From the NCBI GenBank assembly GCA_028023455.1, contig JAQFVV010001005.1:62001-126000 (forward strand): a DNA stretch of 64,000 nt, written 5' to 3'. The translations under genes were made by a program, and so were the position numbers. Source of the stretch: Epiperipatus broadwayi (taxonomy: Eukaryota > Onychophora > Udeonychophora > Euonychophora > Peripatidae). Shown here in pieces: positions 1 to 14,057 of the stretch (its first letter is position 1; every line of letters starts with the position of its first letter). A model generated the notes under the pieces. That model had not been told where the DNA came from, searched no databases, and was given only the letters and a program-made list of their open reading frames with translations.

Positions 1-741
1 GGAAGTACAACCACCCACATCCAACCAAAAATCTCCCCCTTAAAATTATTTTCATGAATTCACTGAACTTTCTTCATAATAGAAGACATCCAGCTATATG
101 TATTAATAAGCTCCATAAAATCAAGAATGAATATAATAATAATGTTCTGCAGATATTTTTGCTGACACTTTCTTACTAGTGAAACAATCATCCAATCTAT
201 AAAAGTCACACTACAACAATAACCACATTGAATAACATTCAATGGTACAATCCATGACTCTCAACATAGTTCACCACCAGTCAACATAATTTATACCACA
301 TCTATCTCAAACTATCAGATCTTACGATATGCAATTCTTCTCTCAATTGACTGTTTTTTTAAGCATCCATAGCTTAGATTATATTTTACTTCCTATTGTA
401 CTCCAAGATTAATAATTAAAAAACTATTGTAATTATAAATTACTTCCAACATGATGACAACTTTTACAATCATAGGACATATCAATTTATCTATGAAGTT
501 GAATTTTATATTGAACTACCTTTTAAGATGTTAAAGATTAAATTAGATATTAATTTTTGTATTCAAAATCAGTAGGAACATTTTTTTAAAAAAATATATC
601 TTTGAAACCTGATTATTGTAACTCTTAAAATTAAGCTTTGTAAAAAAAATTGTAAGACATGAATACACCTGTAATTCTTACAATCAATGTTATGTAATGT
701 TTTGTAACCCAAAGGAGTGATAAAAATTATTATTGAAACAT
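1..741. other. AT-rich non-coding stretch
   Basis: No coding exon, RNA gene or mobile-element protein is recognisable on either strand. On the minus strand this is where the serine protease transcript continues after its 1714-1871 exon. I searched it by eye for a GDSGGP-type exon and found none, so it is probably intron. Confidence 0.5.
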
Positions 742-769
742 AATGATGATGATGATGATGATGATGATG

Positions 770-841
<72 letters not shown>
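742..841. repeat. (ATG)n-(ATA)n trinucleotide microsatellite
   Basis: About ten ATG/GAT units pass directly into about 23 AAT units. The switch is a clean block change. The tract abuts the left arm of the inverted repeat at 845-1347, whose right arm is also followed by an AAT/ATG array. Confidence 0.9.
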
Positions 842-844
842 TAT

Positions 845-1562
<718 letters not shown>

Positions 1563-1713
1563 GATGTAAAACTGTAATATATGTCTATAATTATTGACTT
1601 ATCAATTAATTAATAATTATATTTATGATATTCAAATAAAGTTATGACTGAAGCTATTAAATATGATGGTCAAGAAAAAAAGTATGCTTACAATGTACAA
1701 AATATTTAATTAC

Positions 1714-1871
1714 CTGACAAGGATTCTGTACATGTTTTGACATATATCCTGCACAAAAAGTTGAATTCTCATAAGTGTCTATTCCAAACTCCTTGGCTAC
1801 TTCATTACAGTCTCTATTATTAACGATTGGTGCCTTAATAGTAAGAAGATCATCACTTTTCTTGTCACTAC
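1714..1871 (-). CDS. Trypsin-like serine protease, penultimate-type exon (S1 family)
   Basis: An internal exon of a secreted chymotrypsin-fold (S1) protease. Seen directly: on the minus strand a pyrimidine-rich acceptor ending TTTTATTTTACAG precedes position 1871. The exon then encodes 52 whole codons after two bases that complete a Gly codon, and ends TGTCAG before a GTAATT donor at 1713. The protein shows the usual C-terminal half: IKAPIVNNRDCNEV, an FCAGY motif with its disulphide Cys, and a terminal CQ that in this family immediately precedes GDSGGP with the catalytic Ser. That Ser exon is not in the window. It joins in phase to the exon at 39025-39305, giving GWGITHYG-SDKKSDD. Inference: one gene with a 37-kb intron. 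The organism-specific role (digestion, clotting or immunity) cannot be told from two exons. Confidence 0.87.
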
Positions 1872-1914
1872 CTGTAAAATAAAAAAAAATCATTGCAAAA
1901 ATATGGCAACCATT

Positions 1915-2225
1915 GAGTATTAATCATCATCATAAACAACAACCATTAGCAATCCTCTGCAGGATAAAGATCTCTCCAAGTTCAATCCATCTTTTCCGAT
2001 CATTAGCTTATCTTCTCCACATCATCTCTATAGACTTTTTTTATTTCTTCCATCCATCTAACATATGGTCTATATCTGCATCTTTTACAATGCCTTTGAA
2101 TCCAGTTTTAAATTTCAACATTACTTCTAACAATATGTCCAGTTCAACACCACTTCAGTCTGTGAATTATTCAATGAGGTTAGTAACACCTGTTTGTTTT
2201 CTTAACATGTGTATAGAAAAATTCA
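1915..2225 (-). pseudogene. RTE LINE 3' fragment (decayed)
   Basis: The strand and content match the 3' end of the RTE copies at 7.1-10.8 kb and 10.9-13.9 kb. The shared stretches cover the C-terminal segment before the stop and the tail of short TGATGATGATT-like repeats. It is more diverged than either large copy and is a 5'-truncated insertion, the usual outcome of target-primed reverse transcription. It lies within the protease intron, immediately upstream of the 1714-1871 exon's acceptor. Confidence 0.7.
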
Positions 2226-2376
2226 AAGTAGCATTAAATCAATAGAATATTGTTAAAAGTTACGTAAGAAAATTATCATAGTCAAATTAATGCAAAAAAA
2301 AAAAAAAATCAAAGGTTACACTAAGTTTTTTAGGCAGTGTGTCACAGACATAATTGGCTAGGGATATAAAGCATTG

Positions 2377-2378
<2 letters not shown>

Positions 2379-2426
<48 letters not shown>
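2379..2426. repeat. (TA)n-(CA)n microsatellite
   Basis: About 19 TA units followed by about 5 AC units. Confidence 0.95.
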
Positions 2427-2429
2427 TGA

Positions 2430-4337
2430 GAGCGCAGTAAAAAAATAATACTAATATTCTTGGAAATTCATGTTTATTAAGAGAGAATAAATTTTAAGTA
2501 TCAGTCTTTTTACAATTCATAATCTCAGCACACTCCCCATAAATTACCATTAAAGTCATAATTAAAAATTTTGTTTCAGATTATAAATAGTTCTATGCCC
2601 ATCACCACCTACCTGATCCTTCCCCCATCATCCTCGCATTCATTAGTACTTTGTACTACTATCTCTTTTACTTTTAATTTTTCATTGTACTAGCTCATTT
2701 ATCTCTTATAATAATGTATTCTGAGGGTTTTAGAACAATAATATGTGGAAGTTGAACAAGCTGCCATGGATCATTGGTGATAAACACTCTTCCCCATTAC
2801 AATTATAAACACTTTAATAACTAAAAAACCATCCTTAAGAAGTTTATCAAGGAATGTCTTTGAATACAGAGGATGGAGAAAAAGTTTATGCCCACCAACT
2901 GCACCCACTCCCACCCAATAACCATCCCACAAAGTTAATCTATACTTTAAATATACTAAATGATTTCCGGAATATTGGTAATTTATATCTTGTAGTGTAC
3001 ATAAGCATAAGAAATAACCATTTAAACAAATTTTACTTGGTGTACTGTAATAAATTGTGCTCCAAATGTAAATAAAAATGTATTGGTGCATGATTGGATT
3101 TGAAATTTTTAGATTGTAGTAAACCACAAAATTTTATTCTAAAAACAACAATTGTATTATCAAATATAAATCAATAAATAATACTTACATTATTTACATA
3201 ATTTCAATGGCTTTCCCCTGTTTACCAACTATATGATGAAAAAAAAAAAATCGCTAAATAAACTGCTAATTTTGCGATGTTACAGAATACAATTTTATTT
3301 AATTCTTACTCACTAAAGAATCACAACTGCCATGAAACAATAATACTAAAACGAATATATAACGGTAATATTTATTTTCATCATTTTTTTATTTCAATTT
3401 TAATATAGAGAACATTACATTTCTCTCCCATTTCTTAACACTTTCAATTACTGATTTATTTTTTAATTACCCTACTAATTCTAAAGATAATTCTTCCGAT
3501 AATAAAATTTAATAATTTCCGATTAATTATTTTAACCTAATTTTTCTTCACCTGGTATTTACAATGGAGTTATTTTAAGTATTGCCATTCCAGAAAAGAT
3601 CTCAGCTGGTGGTGAAAATACTTTCTACATGGTATAATAAAGGTATCACTTGCCATTTTCTGGTGTCTTATTTAGCACTTAGGCTTAATATTCAACTTCA
3701 TTATTATTCTTAGCTTTTATTAAATGAAAAAAAACATTTAAATATAGAAATGTTTCAGTATAGTAATCATATATATATATATATACTGTATTCATAGTAA
3801 TATATATATATATATATATACTACCCACACTCATCCTGATATCAAATCAATTTTAAGTCCATATAACTCACATTTCAACTGATACTTTACCTTGTCTGAA
3901 ATTCATACACTCGTAAGGAACTTCAACATTAATATGAGGGTAGGCAGTGACCTGAATAAAATAAATAGTTTTTTTTTTTACTAAGGTTGAGGTATGCAAT
4001 GATTTATCATTAGCCATACAGAAAGATATAGGTATACCTAACATCCTATGACCATCAATAAAAAATCATCTTATGATGAAGAAAATAACTGAGTGGGAAA
4101 CTCTTCCACTGCATTTAAATATTTTATAAAATTGAAATAAACATCTTAGAGAGTGAGCTAAACTATGACTACATTAGCTTGGTGGGAATTCTCCTTCCAT
4201 CCATGTATACAAGATACTAACACCAATCTGTACAAGTAAAATTTTACATATACACTCCTTTACTAAAATAGTATACTAAGATTAGTTCACAATTTTTTCA
4301 AGCTTTAATTAGTTTTTATCTAACTCACTTTAATTTT
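2430..4337. other. AT-rich intronic sequence, nothing recognised
   Basis: No exon, RNA gene or element protein was seen. It contains short (TA)n tracts near 3771-3785 and 3800-3821. The open frames around 2771-3127 overlap on opposite strands and show no family resemblance. Confidence 0.5.
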
Positions 4338-4662
<325 letters not shown>

Positions 4663-5024
4663 TGCATATTAACTATTAAAACCATTTTTCTATACTTTTA
4701 TCACATAATGATGATATTTAATTATTACAATCACCCAATCTTTATAAAATGTATTAATAACCCTATGTATTCAGTAATAATATCTGATCCAATTCAAAAC
4801 ATTTTGTTAATCAATATCTATCACTCCATAAAAATAAAATGTAAAGCAACAAATTACTATTGGGAATATAACTTGAATTGATCTCTACAAAAGACCTGCA
4901 ATTAATGATTTTTGAAAATCTCTTGAAATCATTATACGGAGAAAATACTATAAAATAAATTGCACAAACATAAAAAAATGTTGTAAAGGAATACATACGC
5001 TGGAGAATATATATATATAACGGT

Positions 5025-6910
5025 CAGGGAGAGGGTGATCAAAAAGTGTCTTACCGTATCTGCCACTATAGGGCACCACCAGGTTATTACAACCTGGAAA
5101 ATTTATAGAGTAGGTGGATACGCACTTTTAAGATCCCACTTTATTTTATATTTAGACCATTAGTCCAAGTCACTAGCTCAGTGGAGATGCAGAGATAATA
5201 ATATATAACTTGTTTGATTTGTACCTTAAATATAAAAAAATAAAAGCCACTGCCAGTAATTAACACACAAACAACATTTATTTACACACATATATAATCA
5301 TTTTAAAATTTGAGGAATAACATTTATTATTTTACATTTTAATATTTTTTTAATTTAAATTATTATTTTAAGATTTTAAATCATCCACACAGATGAATTT
5401 TATATTTATTTTAAGATTGTCCAGTATGAATAAACTACATATATTTGCATTTGAAAGAAAATATTTTATCCCTTATTCAACCTTAGGCCTAAAGTTCACA
5501 GTCAAACCAGCATCAATACATCTGATACAGTGATGTATTCAATGTAGCATGAAAATACAACAGCACAAAATACCATGCTGTCAGGAATGTACATCTGAAC
5601 AGTATGATTAGAGAAGACATTGACTCACAACCAAGTATTTAATGCTACATCTGTCGGCAAGAAGAACAATAAAAAACTCCATAGGTAGGCACTGCATTTT
5701 CCATCTTACTATTTCATTCCATAGGCAAAAAGGAGTGTGTGGCATAGAATGGAGATCGTGCATGTAGCAAACCTCATACTACATCTAATAATTATGCCAA
5801 CATATAGAATCCATTGACTTAATTTAACTATGAAACTTATAACCTAAGATTACCCTCCCCTAATTAATTAATATAACTTTACAAATCTATATAGCCATTC
5901 ATGCCTTACTTAAATGTAACATTTACATAAGTTTCGTGCAGATGGATTTATAAAAGTTTGTTTTTTAATGTTAAGCATAGAATGACTACATAGATTACAT
6001 GCTCAAAAAAATTCAAAATAAACATAAATGATCAAAATATAAAGTAATTGATGTAATTGCAGAGGGAATTCACAAGAAACCCATTGACATTCATCATAAG
6101 ATGACGCATTGACACCAGTAGCTAAAAAGACATCCGAATAAATACATTTTAGATATTCAATATAATATATCATTATTTACCTAATGTCTATATATTTTAA
6201 TCAAATATGAAAACAAAAGCAAAATTAAATGTGAACGAATCTATGCAAGCACCAATACTCAACTTAAATGTAATGCATTTAAATAATTTATACAAATAAA
6301 TATTAGTAGAAATAAAAAAAAAAAGAAAATGGTTTTTTTTAAAACTTAAATGTATAAAATCTAAACATTAATTATCAATTTGAAATTTGAAAGTCAGATA
6401 AGAGTTCATTTTAAAATTTAGGTTCTGAATATTAAAAGCATGAACGAAAGTTCTTAAATATTTTTAAATTTTATACTTCATGTCTTACTGAATGAGAATC
6501 ACGTTTCCTGGTGCCAATTCCTGCACCATCTCTATTTGAAGTCCGATCTGTTGTTCTTAAGGAGGCCTAACCGGATTCAATCATGGTATTACAGTCATTT
6601 TATTTGAAATAAGTGAGAGAGCGACAAGTGCATCCTATCGCTCTTCTGACAAAAATCAAGCTGGAACTCCTCTTAATTTAAATATTTTTCCTTTTATAGT
6701 ACTCCTCTGGATTCATTCAACATTGTTTCCTGTTGCAATAATTTCCATTGTGGTCTGGTCCTTCATTGCTGCTTCTATATTGGACATCTAGTTTATTTTT
6801 ATTCTCTTATCTATATCTTTCAACTGAACTTTTTTTCTATAAGAGCCCCAAGGGCTAGTTTGCATTTCAATTAATTTATAAAACAAGCATTTCCATTTAC
6901 AAAAATATTT
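5025..6910 (-). repeat. Unclassified interspersed repeat, copy 1 (inverted relative to 40.07-41.83 kb)
   Basis: Read on the minus strand this matches 40075-41835 in order. Shared landmarks are GCAAACTAGCCCTTGGGGC (near 6860 and 40110), AGATAAGAGAATAAAAA-like sequence, CAGATGTACAT...CAGCATGGT (near 5590 and 41330), GTGTGTTAATTACTGGCAGT (near 5260 and 41640) and TAAATTTTCCAGGTT (near 5095 and 41775). Indels and substitutions are frequent, so the copies are old. No protein is encoded in either copy that I can recognise. The class is unknown; it could be a non-autonomous DNA element or a long SINE-like unit. Confidence 0.65.
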
Positions 6911-8356
6911 TATCTTTAGATCTTGTACTCTTTTTTAAAAAAAGGATGTTAAAATATATATTTAAAAAAAAGAAAATATTTTTAAAGTTTTGCATATGTG
7001 TGAATATATATATACATATACACGTTTAACAACTCTTTCATTTTTTAGCTTTTAGTTTTTATTTACGAACATAGTTTATATTTTAATCTTAAATTTAATT
7101 TAATGACATATTTTATACCATTACAATTTATATCATCATCAACAATTATCAATCCACTTTAGTATGAAGGTATCTCCAAGTTTAATCCATCTTCTCCGAT
7201 CTTTAGCTTTTCTGATCCACAACACCCCTGTACAATTTATTATTCCATCCATACATCTCACATGTTGTCTCTTTCGGGGTCTTTTACAATCTCTTGGAAT
7301 CCAGTTTAAAATTTCAATTATACATCTATTATCATCTCTTGTAGAAATATGTCCAGCCCAACTACATTTCAATCTTTTATTTTTTTCAAGAAGGTCAGAA
7401 ACACCTGTTTGCTGTCTTACACATACATTGTATTTTCGATCTATTCTTGTTACTCCCAACATTCTTCTCTCCATACTCGATTGAATGGTCTGAAGTCTCT
7501 GTATTGCTATTTTATTAAGTGTCCAAGTATCAGATCCATAAGTAAAAACTGGTACAACACATTTGTTAAAAACCATCCATTTCAAACACAGAGGCATATT
7601 TCCTTTTAGTATCAAGTTATTTTTACCCAAAGCACCCCAACCAAGTTTAATTCTATGATTAATTTCCTCCACAATGTTTCCATCTGTATTAATAATTTGA
7701 CCAAGGTATTTGTAACTGTTAACTTCTTCTAACTCATCATAATCACTCTTCATTTTCATATTTTGAGCAAATTGATTAAACATTACTTTAGTCTTTTTAA
7801 CATTTATCTTTAGTCCTACATTTCTACTTTCATCTGCTGACTCCTGCAACATTTCCTGAAGCTCTGACACATTATTTGCAAAAACAATTACATCATCCAT
7901 GAAATCTAAATGACATAAATACTCTCCATTTACTTTTACTCCTTTAGTTTTCCATTTTAATTCACAAAATACTTCTTGCAGTACTGCTGTAAAAAGTTTT
8001 GCAGATATGGAATCACCTTGTCTTACATCTTTCTCAATGTTGATTTGTCCAGTATCATTATGTAATCTAATTGTTGCTGTTGCATTTTTATAAATATTTT
8101 TTTAAATATGACAATATCCTGGATCTATACCTTGATGATCCAATGCTTTAATCACTGAAGAAATGTGTATAGAATCGAATGCCTTTTCATAATCTAAAAA
8201 TCCAAAACATAATGAAAACTCATATTCGTTTGTCCTTTCTATGACTTCCCTCAAAACCTGGATATGATCTATTGTACTAAAATCACTTTTAAATCCAGCT
8301 TGTTCTTTTGGTTGGTGGAAACCCAAAGTTCTCGGTAGACGAGTGGTAATTATGTT

Positions 8357-8734
8357 GGTAAAAATTGTATATAAAACTGATAAAAGGCTGATAGGTCTGT
8401 AATTTCTAATATATTCTTTATCACCTTTTTTAAATATTAATATTATTACTGCATTTTTCCAATCTTCCAGTACATCTTTATCATTTAGACATTTGGTATA
8501 TAGCTTTGCAAAAATTGTTTCTATTTCTTTACCTGCTTCTATATTGGTAAAATTTTTATATAAAACTGATAATAGGCTGAGAGGTCTGTAATTTCTAATA
8601 TCTTCTTTATCACATTTTTTAAATATTAATATTATTATTGTATTCTTCCAATCTTCCAGTACATCTTTATCATTAAGACATTTGATATATAACTTTGCTA
8701 AAATTGTTTCTATTTCTTCACATGCTTCTTTTAA
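8357..8734 (-). repeat. In-frame 189-bp tandem duplication inside RTE copy A
   Basis: The stretch encoding EIETI-AKLY-KCLNDKDVLE through NYRP-SLLSVLY occurs twice, exactly 189 bp apart (63 codons; for example TATAAAACTGATAA at 8370 and 8559). The two halves differ by several substitutions. Copy B has this segment only once, so copy A gained it. Confidence 0.88.
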
Positions 8735-8936
8735 TATATCTAGTATAATTCCATCATTTCCTGGAGCCTTTCCTTTCAACATACATTTAATTACATTTCT
8801 CACTTCTTCATTTAAAATTCTGGGCAATTAGGAATATGTAATACATATAGGGGGTACTTGTTCTTTATTACTATATAATTCTTGAAAAAAAAATCTTCTA
8901 CCAATTTTATGATGTCATGTCTCTTTTTAGTAATAA

Positions 8937-9458
8937 TTCCTTCTTTTTTTCATATTGCATATATAAAATTTCTATCAATACCAAAATGTTGTTTAACATT
9001 CTTGAGACTTTTATTTTCTTCTACAGCTTTCTTTGATATTTCACATATATACTTTCTTATAACATTTTCAACTCTTTTCCGTACCATTTTACAAAACTCG
9101 AGATATTCAATTCTTTTTAATACATCATTTTTGTATATCTTCATATTACTTCTTTTCTTCATAAATTCTCTAGTCTCAGTAAAAATTTCATTAGTAATTC
9201 CTTCTTTTTTTCATATTGCATATATAAAATTTCTATCAATACCAAAATGTTGTTTAACATTCTTGAGACTTTTATTTTCTTCTACAGCTTTCTTTGATAT
9301 TTCACATATATACTTTCTTATATCATTTTCAACTCTTTTCCGTACCATTTTACAAAATTCGAGATATTCAATTCTTTTTAATACATCATTTTTGTATATC
9401 TTCATATTCCTTCTTTTCTTTATAAATTCTCTAGTCTCAGTAAAAATTTCATTAGTCA
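8937..9458 (-). repeat. In-frame 261-bp tandem duplication inside RTE copy A
   Basis: Two nearly identical 261-bp units (87 codons), starting at 8937 and 9198, cover the linker encoding NMKIYKNDVLKRIEYLEFCK through VKQHFGIDRNFIYAI. Copy B carries one unit. The high identity of the halves suggests a later event than the 189-bp duplication. Confidence 0.9.
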
Positions 9459-9648
9459 ATTGCTGCTTTTTTCTACCAGCTAACTTTGTTGCAGTTTTTA
9501 AAAGTGTATCAGTTATTTTCATATTAATTTCATTCAAATCTGAATTATATTCAAAATCTCCTAACACTTAAAACCTATTTGTAAGTTTTAATTTAAATTC
9601 ATTAGAATGTTTCTGAAGATTAGGAATATCAACAGTAAATATTGTTTT

Positions 9649-10450
9649 TTATAATATTTTTTCTCTCTTTAGTTTTACATTAACATGTAACTTACATCTT
9701 ACTAATCGATGATCACTTCCTGTGTTAAATTTATTAAGAACATTACAATCTTGAAATATGTATTTTCTGTTAGTCAAAATATAATCCAATTCTGCTGTAC
9801 CTTCATTTGGATGCTTCCATGTCCATTTCATTTTAACATTTTTCTCAAAAAATAAATTCATAATATAAAGTTTTTCTTTTTCTGCAAACTCCACGAGTCT
9901 ATGTCCTCTCTCATTTTTATTACCATAACCAAAACTACCTACAGCAATTTCATCTTTCATTTGTCTACCAATTCTAGAAGAAAAGTCTCTCATAACAATT
10001 CGAAAATGTTGTTTACTCTGATCAAAAGTCTTTGCATATCCATATAAAAAATTTCTACTACTTCATCACTATGAGAACTTGTTGGGGCATAAACCTGAAT
10101 TATCTGCATTTGGTATCTGCTATTAAGTTGTATAATTAATCTTGCCATTCTGTCCAATACACCATCAATCTCCACAATATTGTTCTTCCACTTTTTATTT
10201 ATAATGAATCCTACTCCACTTGTATTTTCAATAGGTGTGCCTTTATAATAGAGTATATGTCCAGTTTTTAAATCACTTGTTTCTTCTCCTTTTCTTCTAA
10301 CTTCACAAAGTCCAATAATGTCCCATTAAATATAAGACAGTTCTTCTAATTCTTGCAATCATTCTTCACTTGAAAGTGATCTGCAGTTGTAAGAACCTAA
10401 ATAAAAAGTCATCATCAAATGGCAGTGTGGTTCCACAATCAGGGAATTCT
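9649..10450 (-). pseudogene. RTE copy A endonuclease domain (broken)
   Basis: Encodes the N-terminal endonuclease of the RTE polyprotein, which nicks target DNA to prime reverse transcription. On the minus strand the order is YNCRSLSSEE (near 10400-10370), a stop-containing segment, IQVYAPTSSHSDEVVE (near 10110), then GYGNKNERGHRLVEFAEK and ELDYILTNRKY, ending at GSDHRLVRCKL (near 9715). The SDH motif near the C-terminus is intact. The GDFNARIG motif that is intact in copy B (near 11490) is disrupted here around 9990 by a frame change. The homologous domain in copy B confirms the reading. Confidence 0.8.
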
Positions 10451-10844
10451 TAGCACCTTCCGCCTTCAGCCACCAGCCATTGCCTTGGTTGTTGACTTTA
10501 CAGCCTCCTGCAAATAAGGTCCACACTTTACTTTTGTCTGTCATAATTGTATATATGTATTGGAAAAATATTTATCATTTACACAAACATTCATTCTGCC
10601 TTATCAGGCACTGAGAAGAAAGACCATGGTGTTTCTTGATCTTAAACTCAGAGGTAAAAAGCCAATAAACTCACCACACTGGCTAATGTGTGTTGGTGAG
10701 CAGCCCATCCATGTTTTTATGCTATATGAATAATCACATAGTAATAACAACTGCAACAACAAGAATGTATGGAGTGGAGATTAGGAAGTTGACCTGCTCG
10801 GTTCCTTTAAGGCCTCCAAGAGGAATCAAAGGGTCTCCTTTCAG

Positions 10845-10950
<106 letters not shown>

Positions 10951-11068
10951 AGCATGGCCCTTATTCCCAGGAGGCTGTTAAGTCACCAACCAAGGCAGCA
11001 GTTGGTGGCCGAAGGTGGAGGGTGCTAAGAATCCTCTGATTGCGGACCCAGGCTGCCATTTGATGACA

Positions 11069-11840
11069 ACTTTTTATGTAGATACTTACAACTGCAGATC
11101 ACTTTCAAGTGAAGGAAGATTGAAAGAATTAGAAGAACTCTCTTATATTAAATGAGACATTATTGGACTTTGTGAAGTTAGAAGGAAAGGTGAAGAGACA
11201 ATTAATTTAAAAAGTGGACATATACTCTATTATAAAGGCACAAATATTGGAAATACAAGTGGAGTAGGATTCATTACAAATAAAAAGTGGAAGAACAATA
11301 TGGTAGAGATTGATGGTGTATCGGACAGAGTGGCAAGATTAGTTATACAACTTAATAGCAGATACCAAATGCAGATAATTCAGGTTTATGCCCCAACAAG
11401 TTCTCATAGTGATGAAGTAGTAGAAAATTTTTATATGGATGCACAAAAGGCTTTAGATCAGAGTAAACACCATTTTAAAATTGTTATGGGAGACTTTAAT
11501 GCTAGAATTGGTAAAAAATGAAAGATGAAAGTGCTGTGGGTAATTTTGGTTATGGTAATAGAAATGAGAGAGGACATAGACTTGTGGAGTTTGCAGAAAA
11601 AGAAAAACTTTATATTACAAATTATTTTTTTTGAGAAAAATGTTAAAAGGAAATGGACATGGAAGCATCCAAATCAAGGTACAGCAGAATTGGATTATAT
11701 TTTGACTAACAGGAAATACATATTGCAAGATTGTAATGTTCTTAATAAATCTGACACAGGAAGTGATCATCGAATAGTAAGGTGTAAGATACGTGTTAAT
11801 GTAAAACTAGAGAGACAAAAATTATTAAGAAAAACAATAT
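11069..11840 (+). pseudogene. RTE copy B endonuclease domain
   Basis: Apurinic/apyrimidinic-like endonuclease of the RTE polyprotein. Visible in order: YNCRSLSSEGRLKELEEL, a TGA in-frame stop near 11152, IIGLCEVRRKGE (catalytic Glu), SGVGFITNKKW, IQVYAPTSSHSDEVVE, and GDFNARIG (catalytic Asp/Asn, near 11490). A TGA and frame change at 11521 follow, then ELDYILTNRKY and GSDHR (catalytic His, near 11765). All catalytic landmarks of the family are present but split between two frames by the lesion at about 11521. Confidence 0.85.
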
Positions 11841-11942
11841 TTTCAGTTGATATTCCTAACCTTCAGAAACATTCTAATGAATTTAAATTAGAACTTTACA
11901 AATCGGTTACAAGTATTAGTAGATTTTGAACATGATTCAGAT

Positions 11943-13885
11943 TTGAATGAAATTAATATGAAAATAACTGATACACTTTTGAAAACTGCAACAAAAATAG
12001 CTGGTAGAAAGAAACTGCAATTGACCAAGAAAATTTCTACTGAGACTAGAGAATTTATGAAGAAAAGAAGGAATATGAAGATATACAAAAATGATGCATT
12101 AAAAAGAATTGAATATCTTGAAATCTGTAAAATGTTCTGTAAAAGAGTTGAAAATGATATAAGAAAGTATAACTGTGAACTAGCAAGGAAAGCTGTAGAA
12201 GAAAATAAAAGTCTTAAGAATGTAAAACAACATTTTGGTATTGGTAGAAAATTTATATCTGCAATAAAAAAAAAAGATGGAATTATGACTAAAAGGAGAG
12301 ATGACATCATGAAATTGGTAGAAGATTTTTATCAAGAATTATATAGTAATAAAGAACAAGTACCTCCTATATCTATTACATCTTTCATATTGCCCAGAAT
12401 TTTAAATGAAGAAGTGAGACATGCAATTAAATGTATGAAGAAAGGAAAGGCTCCATGTAATGATGGAATTATAATTGATATATTAAAAGAAGCAGGTGAA
12501 GAAATAGAAAAATTTTTAGCAAAGTTATATACCAAATGTCTAAATAATAAAGATGTACCGGATGATTGGAAGAATGCAGTAATAATATCAATATTTAAAA
12601 AAGGTGATAAAGAAGATATTAGAAATTACAGACATATCAGCCTTTTATCAGTTTTATATAAAAATTTTACCAAAATAATTACTACTCGTCTACAGAGAAC
12701 TTGGATTTCCACCAACCAAAAGAACAAGCCAGATTTAAAAGTGGTTTTAGTACAGTAAATCATATCCAGGTATTGAGAGAAGTTATAGAGAGGACAAATG
12801 AATATGAGTTGCCATTATGCTTAGGATTTGTAGATTATGAAAAGGCATTTGATTCTATAAACATTTCTTCAGTGATTAAAGCATTAGGTCATCAAGGTAT
12901 AGATCCAGGATATTGTCATATTTTAAAGAATATTTATAAAAATGCAACAGCAACAATTAGATTACATAATGACACGAAAGTCAACATTCAGAAAGGTGTA
13001 AGACAAGGTGACTCCATATCTCCAAAACTTTTTACAGCAGTGTTGCATGAAGTATTTTGTGGATTAAAATGGGAAACTAAAGAAGTGAAAGTAAATGGTT
13101 TATTATTTAAGTAATTTTTTTCGCAGATGATGTAGTTGTTTTTGCAAATAATGGTTCAGATCTGCAGGAAATGTTGCAGGAATTATCAGATGAAAGTTGA
13201 AAAGTAGGACTAAAGATAAATATGTTAAAAAGACTAAAGTAATGTTTAATCGATTTGCTCAAAATATGAAAATAAAGATTGATTATGATGAATTAGAAGA
13301 AGTTAACAGTTACAAATACCTTGGTCAGATTGGTAATAGAGATGGAAACATAATGGAGGAAAGTAATCATAGAATTAAACTTGGTTGGAGTGCTTTTGGT
13401 AGACATAACTTGATACTAAAAAGAAATATGCCTATGTGTTTGAAAAGGAAGGTTTTTAACAAATGTGTTTTACCAGTTCTTACTTATGGATCTGAGACTT
13501 GGACACTTAATAGAAGAGCAATTCAGAGACTTCAGACCACTCAAAGAAGTATGGAGAGATGTATGTTGGGAGTAACAAGAAGAGATTGTAAACGCAATGT
13601 ATGGTAAGAGAACAGACAGGTGATACTGACCTCATTGAAAAAATTAAAAGATTGAAGTGGAGTTGGGCTGGACATATTGTTAGAACAGATGATAATAGAT
13701 GGACAATTGAAATTTTAAACTGGATCCCAAGAGATTGTAAAAGACCCAGAAAGAGACCACATGTGAGATGGATGGATGAAATAAGAAAGTGTGCAGGGGT
13801 GATATGGAGAAGAGAAGCTAAAGATCGGAGAAGATGGATTAAACTTGGAGAGACCTTCATCCTGCAGTGGATTGATAATGATTGA
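11943..13885 (+). pseudogene. RTE copy B reverse transcriptase and C-terminal region
   Basis: Order on the plus strand: linker with NMKIYKNDALKRIEYLE; KGKAPCNDGI; DWKNAVIISIFKKGDKED; a frame change near 12700; EQARFKSGFSTVNHIQVL; and FVDYEKAFDSI (motif A, Asp near 12835). Then VRQGDSISPKLF (motif B, near 13005), a frame change, FFADDVVVF (motif C, Asp codons at 13126-13131), YLGQIGNRDG, LTYGSETWTLN, WAGHIV and [11 protein letters not shown]. The catalytic triad of the polymerase is intact at residue level, but at least three frame changes interrupt the product. Confidence 0.87.
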
Positions 13886-13888
13886 TAA

Positions 13889-13916
13889 TGATATATATAT
13901 ATATCATATCTGGCAG

Positions 13917-13975
<59 letters not shown>

Positions 13976-14057
13976 CCTTTCTGCAGCCTACAATATAAAT
14001 ATAAATATATATATATAAATCATTTCTGCAGCCTACAATATATATATATATATATAT
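13889..14057. repeat. (TA)n tracts with interposed CTGCAGCCTA units
   Basis: Three or four (TA)n blocks are separated by near-identical linkers of the type AAATC-TTTCTGCAGCCTACAAT (near 13972-13996 and 14017-14040). This is a small higher-order tandem repeat at the 3' end of RTE copy B. Confidence 0.85.

Larger units (their letters stand above)
7139..9570 (-). pseudogene. RTE copy A reverse transcriptase and C-terminal region (broken)
   Basis: Reverse transcriptase of the RTE element. Minus-strand order: lysine-rich linker (9571-8940); KGKAPGNDGI; DWKN...FKKGDKE...NYRPISLLSVLY; EQAGFKSDFSTIDHIQVL; and FLDYEKAFDSI (motif A with its Asp, near 8190). A frameshift near 8100 follows, then QGDSISAKLF-like sequence and FMDDVIVFANN (motif C, catalytic Asp pair, near 7895). 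The tail includes YGSDTWTLN, SWAGHI and RRWIKLGDTFILKWID. Two separate in-frame internal duplications lengthen it (see 8357-8734 and 8937-9458). Frames change near 7900-8100 and 8830-8940. Confidence 0.83.
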
